DNA of 23,378 nt from an uncultured Synergistales bacterium. GTDB lineage: Bacteria; Synergistota; Synergistia; Synergistales; Aminobacteriaceae. The stretch is taken from assembly GCA_905234205.1 (NCBI GenBank), contig CAJOGG010000003.1:10225-33602 (forward strand), read 5' to 3'. The first letter of the stretch is position 1. The number at the start of each line of letters is the position of its first letter. This document shows positions 1 through 7,793 of this stretch, in pieces. The notes beneath the pieces are model-generated. The model made no database searches. It was not told the DNA's origin and worked only from the letters and a program-made list of their open reading frames with translations. A program made the position numbers and the translations under genes.

Positions 1-1
1 T

Positions 2-1267
2 GTTGCTGTTACGGATCATTTAGCGGCGTTTGCTGTCTTGCTCGGGATAATTTACAGCTTTGCTCACTCGTTCGAGAATAATAAGCTCAAGAAATCGGCG
101 TTAATCTTCACGATATTGGGAATTATTGCGGGCTTCGTGATGTTAGGAGTAAGGCTCTACAATCCCAAGGGCATGAACTTGATCTTAATGGCGTTCAATC
201 GAAAACTTGTCGTAACTATCGCGGGGCTTGCGTTGATTTCAGTTTTATGTACTCTATTGGCTTCGTTAATCAAGAATAAATTTCTGCGCCTCATAAATCT
301 TTTATCGCTGCTAGTCCTAGTGTTTATATCGTTGATGTATTTAGTGCCTCCAATCTTGCAATACACACGCGAATTTGTCTATTTCGGAGAGTCCGGCATA
401 AGTACGAACTCAATGTTGCGCGCCTTGGGCTTCACGTTGGGAATAATAGTCTGCCTGTTATTGACGTTGAGCGCGTATGAAGTTCACAGGGCTTTGAGGA
501 ATAACAACGAGGGTAATATATTTTTGCTGGCAAGCGTTGCGATTTATGCGTGTGAGTTTTCTGCTGCGGCTGTAGCTGCGTTACAAAGGCTTAAAGTGTG
601 GCGTACCAGTGACTCTTTATTCGGCGTAACAGTCTTTGACGTTATGATCTGGCGCGGGGAAAATCCCAATGCGTTTTTGTTTGCCCAGTTAATGCTAGCG
701 TTAATCATGCTTGCGTTCGTAATCAAGACTCATTCAAAGCCTGATCGCGAATTTCCCAACAAGGCATTACTACGAAAAGAGAAAGCGCGCTTGCGAGATT
801 GTCGGCGTTGGTCATGGAGCTTGGCCTTCTGTGGGGCAATGGCTGTCTTTATCGTTATAGTGTTGCATTATTACGACACTAAACCACCTGCAGAAATTCA
901 GCCCGAACCTTACGAAATTTCCGACGGGATAATCTCAATTGAGCTTGCAAAAGTTTCAGACGGTCATTTACACAAATTCTCGTACGTTACACCGAATAAA
1001 TACGACGTTAGATTCTTGGTCGTGAAGAAACCTGCCGGTGCTGCTTATGGAGTCGGGCTTGATGCTTGTGATATTTGCGGGATAGCTGGCTATTATGAAC
1101 GCGGTGATGAAGAAGTTATTTGTCGTCGCTGTGATGTCGTCATGAACAAGAACACTATAGGCTTCAAAGGTGGCTGCAACCCTGTACCATTCGATTACGA
1201 GATTCGCTCGGGGAAAATTTTCATCAACGTAAAAGTTTTAGAGGCAGAGGAAAAGAGGTTCAAGTAA
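2..1267 (+). CDS. DUF2318 Fe-S membrane protein of iron-uptake locus (5' end off window)
   Basis: The reading frame is open from base 2, so the true start lies left of the window; the first internal start codon is TTG at 38. About seven or eight hydrophobic membrane segments fill the first two thirds (up to about base 880). A soluble C-terminal domain follows with the DUF2318 cysteine signature: a CxxC pair at about 1067-1078, a second CxxC pair near 1123-1134, and a later GCNPVP motif near 1174-1188. DUF2318 proteins are predicted Fe-S or metal-binding membrane proteins encoded beside P19/Ftr1 iron transporters, such as cj1660 of Campylobacter jejuni. Here the gene is followed 4 bases later by two FtsX-like permeases and an ABC ATPase in the same order as cj1661-cj1663, which supports a role in iron handling at the membrane. 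The Ftr1 permease and P19 genes are not in the window; they could lie just upstream. The exact biochemical role is not established. Confidence 0.85.
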   Translation, partial: VAVTDHLAAFAVLLGIIYSFAHSFENNKLKKSALIFTILGIIAGFVMLGVRLYNPKGMNLILMAFNRKLVVTIAGLALISVLCTLLASLIKNKFLRLINLLSLLVLVFISLMYLVPPILQYTREFVYFGESGISTNSMLRALGFTLGIIVCLLLTLSAYEVHRALRNNNEGNIFLLASVAIYACEFSAAAVAALQRLKVWRTSDSLFGVTVFDVMIWRGENPNAFLFAQLMLALIMLAFVIKTHSKPDREFPNKALLRKEKARLRDCRRWSWSLAFCGAMAVFIVIVLHYYDTKPPAEIQPEPYEISDGIISIELAKVSDGHLHKFSYVTPNKYDVRFLVVKKPAGAAYGVGLDACDICGIAGYYERGDEEVICRRCDVVMNKNTIGFKGGCNPVPFDYEIRSGKIFINVKVLEAEEKRFK

Positions 1268-1271
1268 GCAA

Positions 1272-2527
1272 ATGTTTTGGCGAATGATAATAAAAACTCT
1301 CGTCCGTCAGAAAAGCAAGATGCTCATGATAGCTTTCACAGTCGTGTTAGGGGTGTCGCTCTCTACGGCTATGATGAACGTTATGATCGTGAACTCAAAG
1401 TTTACGGCGCTAATATAACTGTCAGGCACAAGGACGCGGCTTTAATGAGTGATCTTTACGGAACTGGAGTCAACGATAAATTTTTGTATGAAGACGACGT
1501 TTTGAAGCTCAAGTCTATATTTTGGGGATTCAATATTCTTGATTTTGCGCCTATGCTTGATGGAAATGCGATAATGACTACCAACGGAAAAACTTCTGAA
1601 GTCTCTTTAGTCGGAACATGGACGGAGAAGCACGCAACTTTATCAACTGGTGAAGAGCTAAGCACGGGCTTAAAGGGTTTGCGAACATGGTGGGACGTCC
1701 AGGGCGAATGGCTTAATGAAAATGATAATGCCTCCGTGATGTTGGGAAAGCTCTTGGCCTCACAGAATAATATTCACGTTGGAGACGCTATAACCCTCAC
1801 AGCCAATGGCATGAGTAAAAATTTCATCGTTAAGGGAATCTACAACGACGGCGGAAATGATGACGAGAAAATCTTAATGACGTTAGCAGCTGTTCAGGAA
1901 TTAATGAATCTCACCGGCAAAGTCTCAAGCATTGAAGTATCAGCCTTAACTACTCCCGATAATGACTTAGCACGAAAGGCCGCCCAAGATCCCAGAAGCT
2001 TATCACCCGACGAATATGAAACTTGGTACTGTACAGCTTACGTGAGCGCAATTTGTCATCAGATTCAGGAAGTTATTCGCGATGGAGTAGCTAAAGCAGT
2101 TAGGCAGGTTGCGGAGTCAGAGGGCACGATCTTAAACAAGACGACGTTATTAATGATCCTCATCACAATTCTTAGCTCAATAGGTTCAGCGTTGGCAATC
2201 TCGAATCTAATCACAGCTAGCGTTATTGAACGTAGCCAGGAGTTAGGACTCTTGAAGGCGTTGGGCGCATACAACTGGCAAATAGCGTTACTAGTTTTGC
2301 TTGAAGTAATGTTGACGGGCTTGGCCGGAGGAGTCGCTGGTTATTTCTTGGGAATTGGCTTTGCTCAAATAATCGGTCAAACAGTTTTCGGCTCATATAT
2401 CGAAATTGCGCGCATGGTCATATTAATCGTAGCTGTGATTCTGTTTTTCGTTACGTTGCTTGGGAGCGTCCCGGCTATTCGTTACTTAATGGCGTTGAAG
2501 CCAACGGAGGTATTACATGGTAAATAA
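1272..2527 (+). CDS. FtsX/MacB-type ABC permease 1 of iron locus, frameshifted near N-terminus
   Basis: The likely start is ATG 1272. It opens with MFWRMIIKTLVRQKSKMLMI and a first membrane helix typical of this permease family, but that frame ends at a stop near 1412. The rest of the protein (RELKVYGANITV onward, to TAA 2527) is in another frame, open from TTG 1277. The switch falls at about 1383-1390. Aligned with permease 2 (LSG...LGREFRSYGAN), about seven residues are missing between LSTAMMNVM and RELKVYGAN. The simplest reading is a deletion of 3n+1 bases, for example 22. Downstream, the MacB-like extracytoplasmic domain and three C-terminal FtsX helices with the ELGLLKALGA coupling segment (about 2248-2270) are intact. 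The family (cj1661-like) pairs with a second permease and an ATPase in P19-linked iron loci. This is either a real knockout or an assembly error. Starting at TTG 1277 would give a protein without the first helix, which is implausible. Confidence 0.85.
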
Positions 2528-3725
2528 TCATACAAGACATGGAAGCAGAAAACGAATGTACTTGAAAATGGTATCAGGCTCATTGATTCGTCGTGCCTCG
2601 CGTTTAATCATAGCGGTGTTGGCAATTGCTATAGGCGCAACGATTTTATCCGGGCTTGTTACGATTTACTATGACATTCCTGAACAATTAGGGCGCGAAT
2701 TTAGATCTTATGGAGCTAACTTGATTGTGTTGCCTCGTGGTGAAGCAAAGATAACCCGTGAGACTCTTGACGCGCTACGAAAATTAATCGGTGATGAAAA
2801 AATTGTTGGCATGGCTCCGTATCGTTATCAGACCGTGAAAATCAACGAGCAACCTTACATAATCGCCGGGACTGATTTATCGCAAGCAGAGAAGAACAGC
2901 CCGTTCTGGTACATTGAAGGCGCATGGGGAGATTCTTTGGTTGGTCACGAGATAGCCGAAACTCTGAATCTTCACATCGGAGACTCGTTCATGGTTCAAG
3001 GCGTAAAGTATGGTCAACAAGCCGAGGCCTCCGCACAGAATCTTTCAGCAGAAGAGAATCAGAAACGTGACTTGGCCGCACAAAACTTTCACAAGAACTT
3101 AAGCGTTAAAGGCATAGTTAGCACTGGAGGAGCTGAAGAAGGATTTATATTTGCTGATATAGATATGCTTGATGAATTAATCGGCGATAGTTTCCGGGCT
3201 GACGTTATAGAATGCAGTGTTATAGCTGATGCCGTTGAACTTGAGAATCTCTCGGCCAAGATTGAACGTGAACTCCCGGATTTACAGCCTCGTGCAGTCA
3301 GAAGGCTTACTCAATCGCAGGATATAGTGTTAGGAAAATTACAGGCTCTCGTTTTGCTCGTTACGGTCGTCGTGTTAATAATCACAATGATCTCTGTATA
3401 TACAACGATGATGGCAATGGTCGCTGAACGTCGTAGGGAAATTGCTTTGAAGAAGGCGTTAGGGGCAGAGAATAAACTCGTGATGAGCGAATTACTTGGC
3501 GAAGGAGTTTTGCTGGGCATGATCGGCGGAGCGTTAGGAGTGTTTCTTGGATTTGAGTTTGCCCAAAGAGTCAGTCTTAACGTATTCGGGCGCGCAATAA
3601 ATTTCCAGCCTGCATTAATTCCAATCACAATAGCCGTCTTTATCGCAATAACCGTGGCCGCGTCAATAATTCCAGTGCGTAAAGTCATGGATATACACCC
3701 CGCAATAGTCTTGAAAGGAGAATAA
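2517..3725 (+). CDS. FtsX/MacB-type ABC permease 2 of iron locus
   Basis: The start ATG 2517 overlaps the end of permease 1 by 11 bases and follows GGAGG at 2506-2510 with six bases of spacing, so the start is well supported. The 402-residue protein has one N-terminal helix (about residues 25-48), a MacB-like extracytoplasmic domain beginning at REFRSYGANLIVLPRG, and three C-terminal membrane helices (about residues 275-395) containing the RREIALKKALGA segment. That segment in FtsX-like permeases contacts the ATPase. It ends with the family-typical IHPAIVLKGE. It resembles cj1662 of the Campylobacter jejuni iron locus. It should form the membrane part of an ABC complex with permease 1 and the ATPase that follows. 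MacB-type complexes move or pull on periplasmic substrates rather than act as channels, and a role in delivering electrons or iron is suspected for these loci but unproven. No damage is visible in this copy. Confidence 0.88.
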   Translation: MVNNHTRHGSRKRMYLKMVSGSLIRRASRLIIAVLAIAIGATILSGLVTIYYDIPEQLGREFRSYGANLIVLPRGEAKITRETLDALRKLIGDEKIVGMAPYRYQTVKINEQPYIIAGTDLSQAEKNSPFWYIEGAWGDSLVGHEIAETLNLHIGDSFMVQGVKYGQQAEASAQNLSAEENQKRDLAAQNFHKNLSVKGIVSTGGAEEGFIFADIDMLDELIGDSFRADVIECSVIADAVELENLSAKIERELPDLQPRAVRRLTQSQDIVLGKLQALVLLVTVVVLIITMISVYTTMMAMVAERRREIALKKALGAENKLVMSELLGEGVLLGMIGGALGVFLGFEFAQRVSLNVFGRAINFQPALIPITIAVFIAITVAASIIPVRKVMDIHPAIVLKGE

Positions 3726-3732
3726 AATAATC

Positions 3733-4437
3733 ATGAGCAAAATTTTAGAGTTAAAGAACGTGTCAAAAATCTACGGAAATCTCAAGGCACTTGCTGATAT
3801 AAATTTGAGCGTGAACGCTGGCGACTGGTTGTCAATAATGGGGCCTTCAGGTTCCGGCAAAACCACAATGATTAATATCATAGGCTGCATGGATACTCCG
3901 TCGGTTGGTAACGTGATTCTTGACGGCATTGACATAAGCAAGGAGAACGCAGGCAGCTTAACACGAATACGACGCGATAAAATCGGGTTAATCTTTCAGC
4001 AATTTCACCTCATAAGTTATTTAACGGCCGTTGAAAATGTCATGGTTGCGCAATATTATCACAGCATGCCCGACGAAGAAGAAGCTATGGAAGCATTAGC
4101 GAAAGTTGGATTAGCAGACAGAGCTAGGCATTTACCCGCGCAATTATCTGGAGGAGAGCAGCAAAGAGTCTGTATAGCACGAGCGTTGATTAATTCCCCG
4201 GAGATATTATTAGGCGACGAACCCACAGGAAATCTTGACGAGGAAAACGAAGGAATAGTTGTTGACATTTTCAGAAGACTTCATGATGAGGGAGTAACGA
4301 TTATAATAGTTACGCATGACCCTGAAGTTGGAGACGTCGCACAACGTAAAATAATTCTCGAGCACGGAAGGTTAATTGACGATATTGACCAGTCAGCAAC
4401 TTTTGGGGAGGCATTGAAATTAAAGGGTAAAGGATAG
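3733..4437 (+). CDS. ABC transporter ATPase (MacB/LolD type) of iron locus
   Basis: This 234-residue ATP-binding subunit has every catalytic motif: Walker A GPSGSGKTT at residues 37-45, Q-loop Q89, signature LSGGEQQR at 138-145, Walker B ILLGDE at 158-163 with catalytic E163, the D-loop within EPTGNLD, and switch His195 in THD. The sequence style (sharply conserved GEQQRVCIARAL, DEPTGNLDEENE) is that of the LolD/MacB/FtsE group, which partners FtsX-like permeases. It starts 7 bases after permease 2 behind a GAAAGGAG ribosome site (about 3714-3721). It corresponds to cj1663 in the P19-linked iron operon. It acts on the cytoplasmic face and powers the two preceding permeases. Function as an ABC ATPase is near certain; the iron substrate is inferred from its neighbours. 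Confidence 0.93.
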   Translation: MSKILELKNVSKIYGNLKALADINLSVNAGDWLSIMGPSGSGKTTMINIIGCMDTPSVGNVILDGIDISKENAGSLTRIRRDKIGLIFQQFHLISYLTAVENVMVAQYYHSMPDEEEAMEALAKVGLADRARHLPAQLSGGEQQRVCIARALINSPEILLGDEPTGNLDEENEGIVVDIFRRLHDEGVTIIIVTHDPEVGDVAQRKIILEHGRLIDDIDQSATFGEALKLKGKG

Positions 4438-4446
4438 TGAAAATTT

Positions 4447-5112
4447 ATGATAACCCCGCGCATTGAAGACTATCTTGAGGAATTATTTCTGCTTGAAAGC
4501 ACTGGCCGAAGCGTAACAGTTACAGATCTCTCGAGTCGACTCAAGATAACGAAAGGCACAGTAACCGCCACAGTACAAAAACTAGTAGAGCTTGAATTTG
4601 TTGAGCATGAACGCTACGGAAATTTGCACTTGACCGAAGCAGGACGCCGCAAAGGTATGACAGTATTCAGGAGGCACGAAGGTTTCAGGGCATTCTTTCA
4701 CGAACTGCTTGGGCTTGATCGTGATCACTCGTCAGAAATGGCTTGCTCAATGGAACATTACGTTGATAGCGTCACAGAAGAAAGGCTTTACGCATTGCTT
4801 GAGTACTTCAGGAAGGCCCGCGCTGAACATCAGCCTTGGGTAGACGAAATATTTTTAGCTATTGAGAAACCTATATTGCTTGTGCCAGTGCCGTTGACTT
4901 TGTGTGAAATTGGATCAGACGGAGCAATTTTGCGATTAACAGCCGATGAGCCTTTACGCCAGAAACTTGTTAAGATGGGCTTCATTGCCGGGGCTGACGT
5001 AAAATTATTAGACCATAAGGAAGATACTTACACCTGTAAACTTGGAAAGCATGTAATAGACTTGCCATTGAATGAAGCTGCTACGATATGGATTCAACAA
5101 CAAAGTAAATAA
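4447..5112 (+). CDS. DtxR/MntR-family metalloregulator with C-terminal FeoA domain
   Basis: This 221-residue repressor has a winged helix-turn-helix at residues 3-70 (TVTDLSSRLKITKGTVTATV is the recognition region), a metal-binding and dimerisation domain at about 71-140, and an SH3-like FeoA domain at about 148-221 (LRQKLVKMGFIAGADVKLL). Candidate metal ligands line up with MntR/DtxR: D8 and E11 in IEDYLEE, H77 in RRHE, and C100, E103, H104 in ACSMEHY. Cys at position 100 is the DtxR/IdeR-type residue rather than the Glu of MntR, so ferrous iron is the more likely effector. The gene is last in the iron operon, 9 bases after the ATPase, with AAAGGA at about 4429-4434 as ribosome site. It probably senses iron and controls this operon, though its operator is not visible here. 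A hairpin follows the stop codon. Confidence 0.9.
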   Translation: MITPRIEDYLEELFLLESTGRSVTVTDLSSRLKITKGTVTATVQKLVELEFVEHERYGNLHLTEAGRRKGMTVFRRHEGFRAFFHELLGLDRDHSSEMACSMEHYVDSVTEERLYALLEYFRKARAEHQPWVDEIFLAIEKPILLVPVPLTLCEIGSDGAILRLTADEPLRQKLVKMGFIAGADVKLLDHKEDTYTCKLGKHVIDLPLNEAATIWIQQQSK

Positions 5113-5117
5113 TCAAA

Positions 5118-5150
5118 GCCCCCGTTGCTGTGAGCGGGGGTGTAACTTTT
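5118..5150. terminator. Bidirectional hairpin between iron operon and alaX
   Basis: CCCCCG at 5119-5124 pairs with CGGGGG at 5135-5140 around a 10-base loop. A T-rich stretch (5141-5157) follows on the plus strand. It lies between two convergent genes whose stop codons are at 5112 and 5150, so it probably ends the plus-strand iron operon and may also serve the minus-strand unit. The U-tract is imperfect. Confidence 0.7.
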
Positions 5151-6346
5151 CACTTTACCAGTAACTTTTCAGCCTCGTCTAATGCGTCGTTGAGAGTTTG
5201 AGAATTTTTCCCCCAACCTTGTGCGCTGAATGAACTGCCTCCGCCTTTACCGTCAAGCATAGTGATAGCCTTCTTGAATGCTAGCCGAACGTCAACAGCT
5301 TTGTTATTCTTATTAGTCCCGAACATGATAAACACGCCTTCAGAATTTTCACATGCAAGCAAAGCTATAACATCATGATTTAGTTCCGTTATGAGTTTAA
5401 ACAAGTGCTTGATTTCGTCCTGACTCGAGTCTTTCATTACGTGCTTAATTATTTTATTGTTGGAGTCTGTGATTAATTTTTTCGCCAAAGGTTTCAAGAA
5501 GCGTTCAAGCGTTTTCTCGTTGTAAAGTTTTTGGTCGTGAAGTTGTGATTTCAGGTTGAGAATCTTCTCGTTAATTCCTTCATAGCCGCATACAAGTTCA
5601 GCCTCGGCCTTCCTAACTTCATTCTGCACTGACGCAACCCACCTATAAGCCGCACGTCCGGACTTGAGATAAATTCTTGTGCCTCCCTTGTGATTCTCGT
5701 AAGACGTGATTTTAATCAAGCCAACTTGGCCCGTAGAACTCACATGCACGCCACAGCATGGAACATAATCAACTCCGGGTATATTTACGATTCTTATTGG
5801 CATAACCGGATTAGCTGGAGGGAGTTTACGAGCAAGAGCTTTCACTTCGTCCATAGTGGGATAAATAATTTCGACGGGAATATTTTTCCAGATAGCCTCA
5901 TTAGCCGCTGCTTCAGCCTCAAAGATTATACTTTCGTTAGCTGGTGTATCAAGATCAATCGAAACGTTGTCGCCCTCAATTCTCATGCGTGCCGTGTGAA
6001 GTCCGTGAAGGTTATATAGCATTCCCGCAAAAATGTGTTCGCCTAAATGTTGTTGCATGAGTTCAAATCGCCTATCCCAATTCAGAATCCCATGAACGTT
6101 TTTATTCGTAAGTTCTTGCTTCAAGACGTGAATTATATTTTCGCCCTTCTCCATGACTTCTAAAATTTCAATGTCGTCAATCGTGCCTGTATCGTAAGGC
6201 TGGCCGCCACCGCTTGGATAGAATAAAGTTTGATTGAGAGTTACGTAAAATTTTCCGTCGTGTTCATACTGATCTATAACTTCTGCGTCAAATTCACGTG
6301 CATATAAATCCTCGTAATAAAGTTTTCGCGTTGTCAAAATGTTCAC
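5150..6346 (-). CDS. Alanyl-tRNA editing protein, AlaX-L type (with DHHA1 domain)
   Basis: This 398-residue protein resembles the editing half of alanyl-tRNA synthetase. The family hydrolyses Ser or Gly mischarged on tRNA-Ala in the cytoplasm. An N-terminal domain contains FYPSGGGQP. The zinc motifs are HLGEH (first HxxxH, about residues 100-104) and CCGVH (CxxxH, about 197-201, followed by STGQVG). A helical linker runs to about residue 300, then a DHHA1-like domain with GKGGGSSFSAQGWG near the end. The synthetase catalytic domain is absent, so this is a free-standing trans-editing factor of the long form. The start is uncertain: GTG 6346 shares GTGA with the upstream stop codon, but the strong ribosome site AAGGAGG (6354-6348) is only 1 base from it. 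TTG 6337, 10 bases from that site, would give MTTRKLYYEDLY, which fits the family better. Confidence 0.88.
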   Translation of the reverse strand: MNILTTRKLYYEDLYAREFDAEVIDQYEHDGKFYVTLNQTLFYPSGGGQPYDTGTIDDIEILEVMEKGENIIHVLKQELTNKNVHGILNWDRRFELMQQHLGEHIFAGMLYNLHGLHTARMRIEGDNVSIDLDTPANESIIFEAEAAANEAIWKNIPVEIIYPTMDEVKALARKLPPANPVMPIRIVNIPGVDYVPCCGVHVSSTGQVGLIKITSYENHKGGTRIYLKSGRAAYRWVASVQNEVRKAEAELVCGYEGINEKILNLKSQLHDQKLYNEKTLERFLKPLAKKLITDSNNKIIKHVMKDSSQDEIKHLFKLITELNHDVIALLACENSEGVFIMFGTNKNNKAVDVRLAFKKAITMLDGKGGGSSFSAQGWGKNSQTLNDALDEAEKLLVK

Positions 6347-6789
6347 TCCTCCTTGGAATAGAATGCGCGTCTAACTGTGTCAACTTCAAGCAGTATGCTA
6401 TTCTGGTTGAAGGCTTTAATCGCCTCGTCCATGATGTTCTTTACGTTTTCAGGCTCAATATCAAACAGCACGCACACTAAAGTATTTTCCGAGAACATTT
6501 TATTCGTGTCCCCTTCGTACCAATAACCTCGCGCGTCATAAATCGTATAACCTTCCGCGAATTTCCTGCTTATGTCGTACATGATCTGCTTTGCTTCATC
6601 GTAAGTGAATTTCTGTTCCTGTGTTTCGCCGTCACTTAGGCCAATGTACAGTGTGTATTTCTTCTGTCGCTCTGTTCCGAAAATATCGAGTTTATTCCTA
6701 ATAGCCTTAACAACAACTACCTCGCAAGACACAATAACAACAAGCGATAGTATCAATAACAATGGAAACGGGAAATATTTTCTCTTCAT
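6343..6789 (-). CDS. Small putative lipoprotein, DUF3574-like
   Basis: The 148-residue protein begins with basic residues, a hydrophobic stretch and VIVSC, a plausible lipobox with Cys22 as the lipidated residue. The mature part (KYTLYIGLSDG ... FAEGYTIYDARGYWYEGD ... ENTLVCVLFD) resembles the DUF3574 pattern: an opening beta strand with a Gly turn, then a GYT-DA-G-W segment. I recognise this by eye only and the match is tentative. The start ATG 6789 has an AAAAGGAGG ribosome site at 6809-6801. Its stop overlaps the GTG of the alanyl-tRNA editing gene, so the two are probably co-transcribed, but nothing else links their functions. It could equally be an anchored membrane protein if the lipobox is not used. 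Confidence 0.6.
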   Translation of the reverse strand: MKRKYFPFPLLLILSLVVIVSCEVVVVKAIRNKLDIFGTERQKKYTLYIGLSDGETQEQKFTYDEAKQIMYDISRKFAEGYTIYDARGYWYEGDTNKMFSENTLVCVLFDIEPENVKNIMDEAIKAFNQNSILLEVDTVRRAFYSKEE

Positions 6790-6800
6790 GAATCACACCA

Positions 6801-6823
6801 CCTCCTTTTGTTGCCATTATAAT
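6801..6823. promoter_or_regulatory. Divergent promoter region with two-way -10 box
   Basis: The octamer ATTATAAT at 6816-6823 gives a perfect TATAAT on both strands: plus 6818-6823 for ddl, minus 6821-6816 for the small lipoprotein gene. It sits in the only intergenic gap between the two divergent genes. No good -35 box is visible at the standard spacing on either strand, so the exact promoters are uncertain. AAAAGGAGG at 6809-6801 (minus) is the ribosome site of the leftward gene. Confidence 0.4.
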
Positions 6824-6860
6824 ATACGCGCAAGATACACAAGAGAATTGAGGTAAGTAC

Positions 6861-7793
6861 ATGACGATCAAGAAAGTTGCAGTTTTATGCGGAGGCGACG
6901 GCAGAGAACGTGAAGTCTCATTAAGAAGTGGCGAGGCTGTGTGCAAAGCTTTGAATGAGGCAGGAGAATTTGAGGCCGTGAAGATAGATTTACAAGCCTT
7001 AAGCGAGATTGACAAAGTGAAAGGCTACGACGGAGCTTTTATAGCAATGCATGGAGATTGGGGAGAAGGCGGCGTGTTGCAGGCCAAGCTGGAGGAACTG
7101 CGAATCCCTTACACAGGTTCAGGCCCTAAAGCTAGTGCGCTCGCTATGAACAAGTATGAAGCTCAAGAATTATTTGCCAAGAATAATATACGAACCCCGG
7201 AAAATCTCGTGTGGCCGGTAAAACTCAATGAAATTGTTGCGGAACTTGGCCAAGATATTGTCGTGAAACCATGTTCAGGCGGAAGCACAGTAGGACTTAC
7301 GATTATCAAAGGCGTGAATGAAGAAGCATTAACTAAGGCCGCTAAAGTCGCTAGTGAAAGTTATGATTCGGACGTGTTGATCGAGAAATATATCGAAGGC
7401 CGCGAATTAACTTGTGCAGTGTTTGAACGTGAAGGACGCGCGGAAGCATTGCCAATCATAGAAATAAAACCTCACGCAGGATTTTACGATTACACGAACA
7501 AATACACGGCAGGAGCTACAGAATATATAGTCCCGGCAGAACTTGACTCCGAAATTGCAAACGTGATTTCACAAATGGCGGTCAAGGCTCATGAAGTGCT
7601 AGGGTGTTCAGGTTACAGCAGGTCGGATTTCAGATTAACTCCTAACGGCGATGCTTATATTCTAGAAGTCAATACAGCCCCCGGAATGACAGCTACGAGC
7701 CTCGTACCAAAAGCAGCTAAATCAATCGGAATATCAATGCCGGAATTTGTAACTATGATTATGAAAATGGCATCATGTGATAAAAATTGTTAA
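6861..7793 (+). CDS. ddl: D-alanine--D-alanine ligase
   Basis: This 310-residue ATP-grasp enzyme joins two D-Ala molecules using ATP, supplying the dipeptide for the peptidoglycan stem in the cytoplasm. Visible signatures are GGDGREREVSLRSG at residues 11-24 (E16 matches the substrate-binding Glu15 of E. coli DdlB), MHGDWGEGG (63-71), the ATP-binding KPCSGGSTVGL (136-146), FYDYTNKY (208-215) typical of D-Ala rather than D-lactate ligases, and EVNTAPGMTATSLVPKAA (269-286). D256, E269 and N271 are the expected magnesium ligands. Length matches the short Ddl class. The start ATG 6861 has GAGGT seven bases upstream. The gene stands alone on this strand. Its TAA stop shares the palindrome TTAA with the stop of the convergent comF, leaving no room for a dedicated terminator. 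Confidence 0.96.
   Translation: MTIKKVAVLCGGDGREREVSLRSGEAVCKALNEAGEFEAVKIDLQALSEIDKVKGYDGAFIAMHGDWGEGGVLQAKLEELRIPYTGSGPKASALAMNKYEAQELFAKNNIRTPENLVWPVKLNEIVAELGQDIVVKPCSGGSTVGLTIIKGVNEEALTKAAKVASESYDSDVLIEKYIEGRELTCAVFEREGRAEALPIIEIKPHAGFYDYTNKYTAGATEYIVPAELDSEIANVISQMAVKAHEVLGCSGYSRSDFRLTPNGDAYILEVNTAPGMTATSLVPKAAKSIGISMPEFVTMIMKMASCDKNC

Noticed and set aside
3311-3688. A 125-codon open frame on the minus strand, antisense to permease 2
   Set aside because: It lies wholly inside the well-supported permease gene, has no ribosome site and encodes a low-complexity Ile/Thr/Asn-rich peptide typical of shadow frames.
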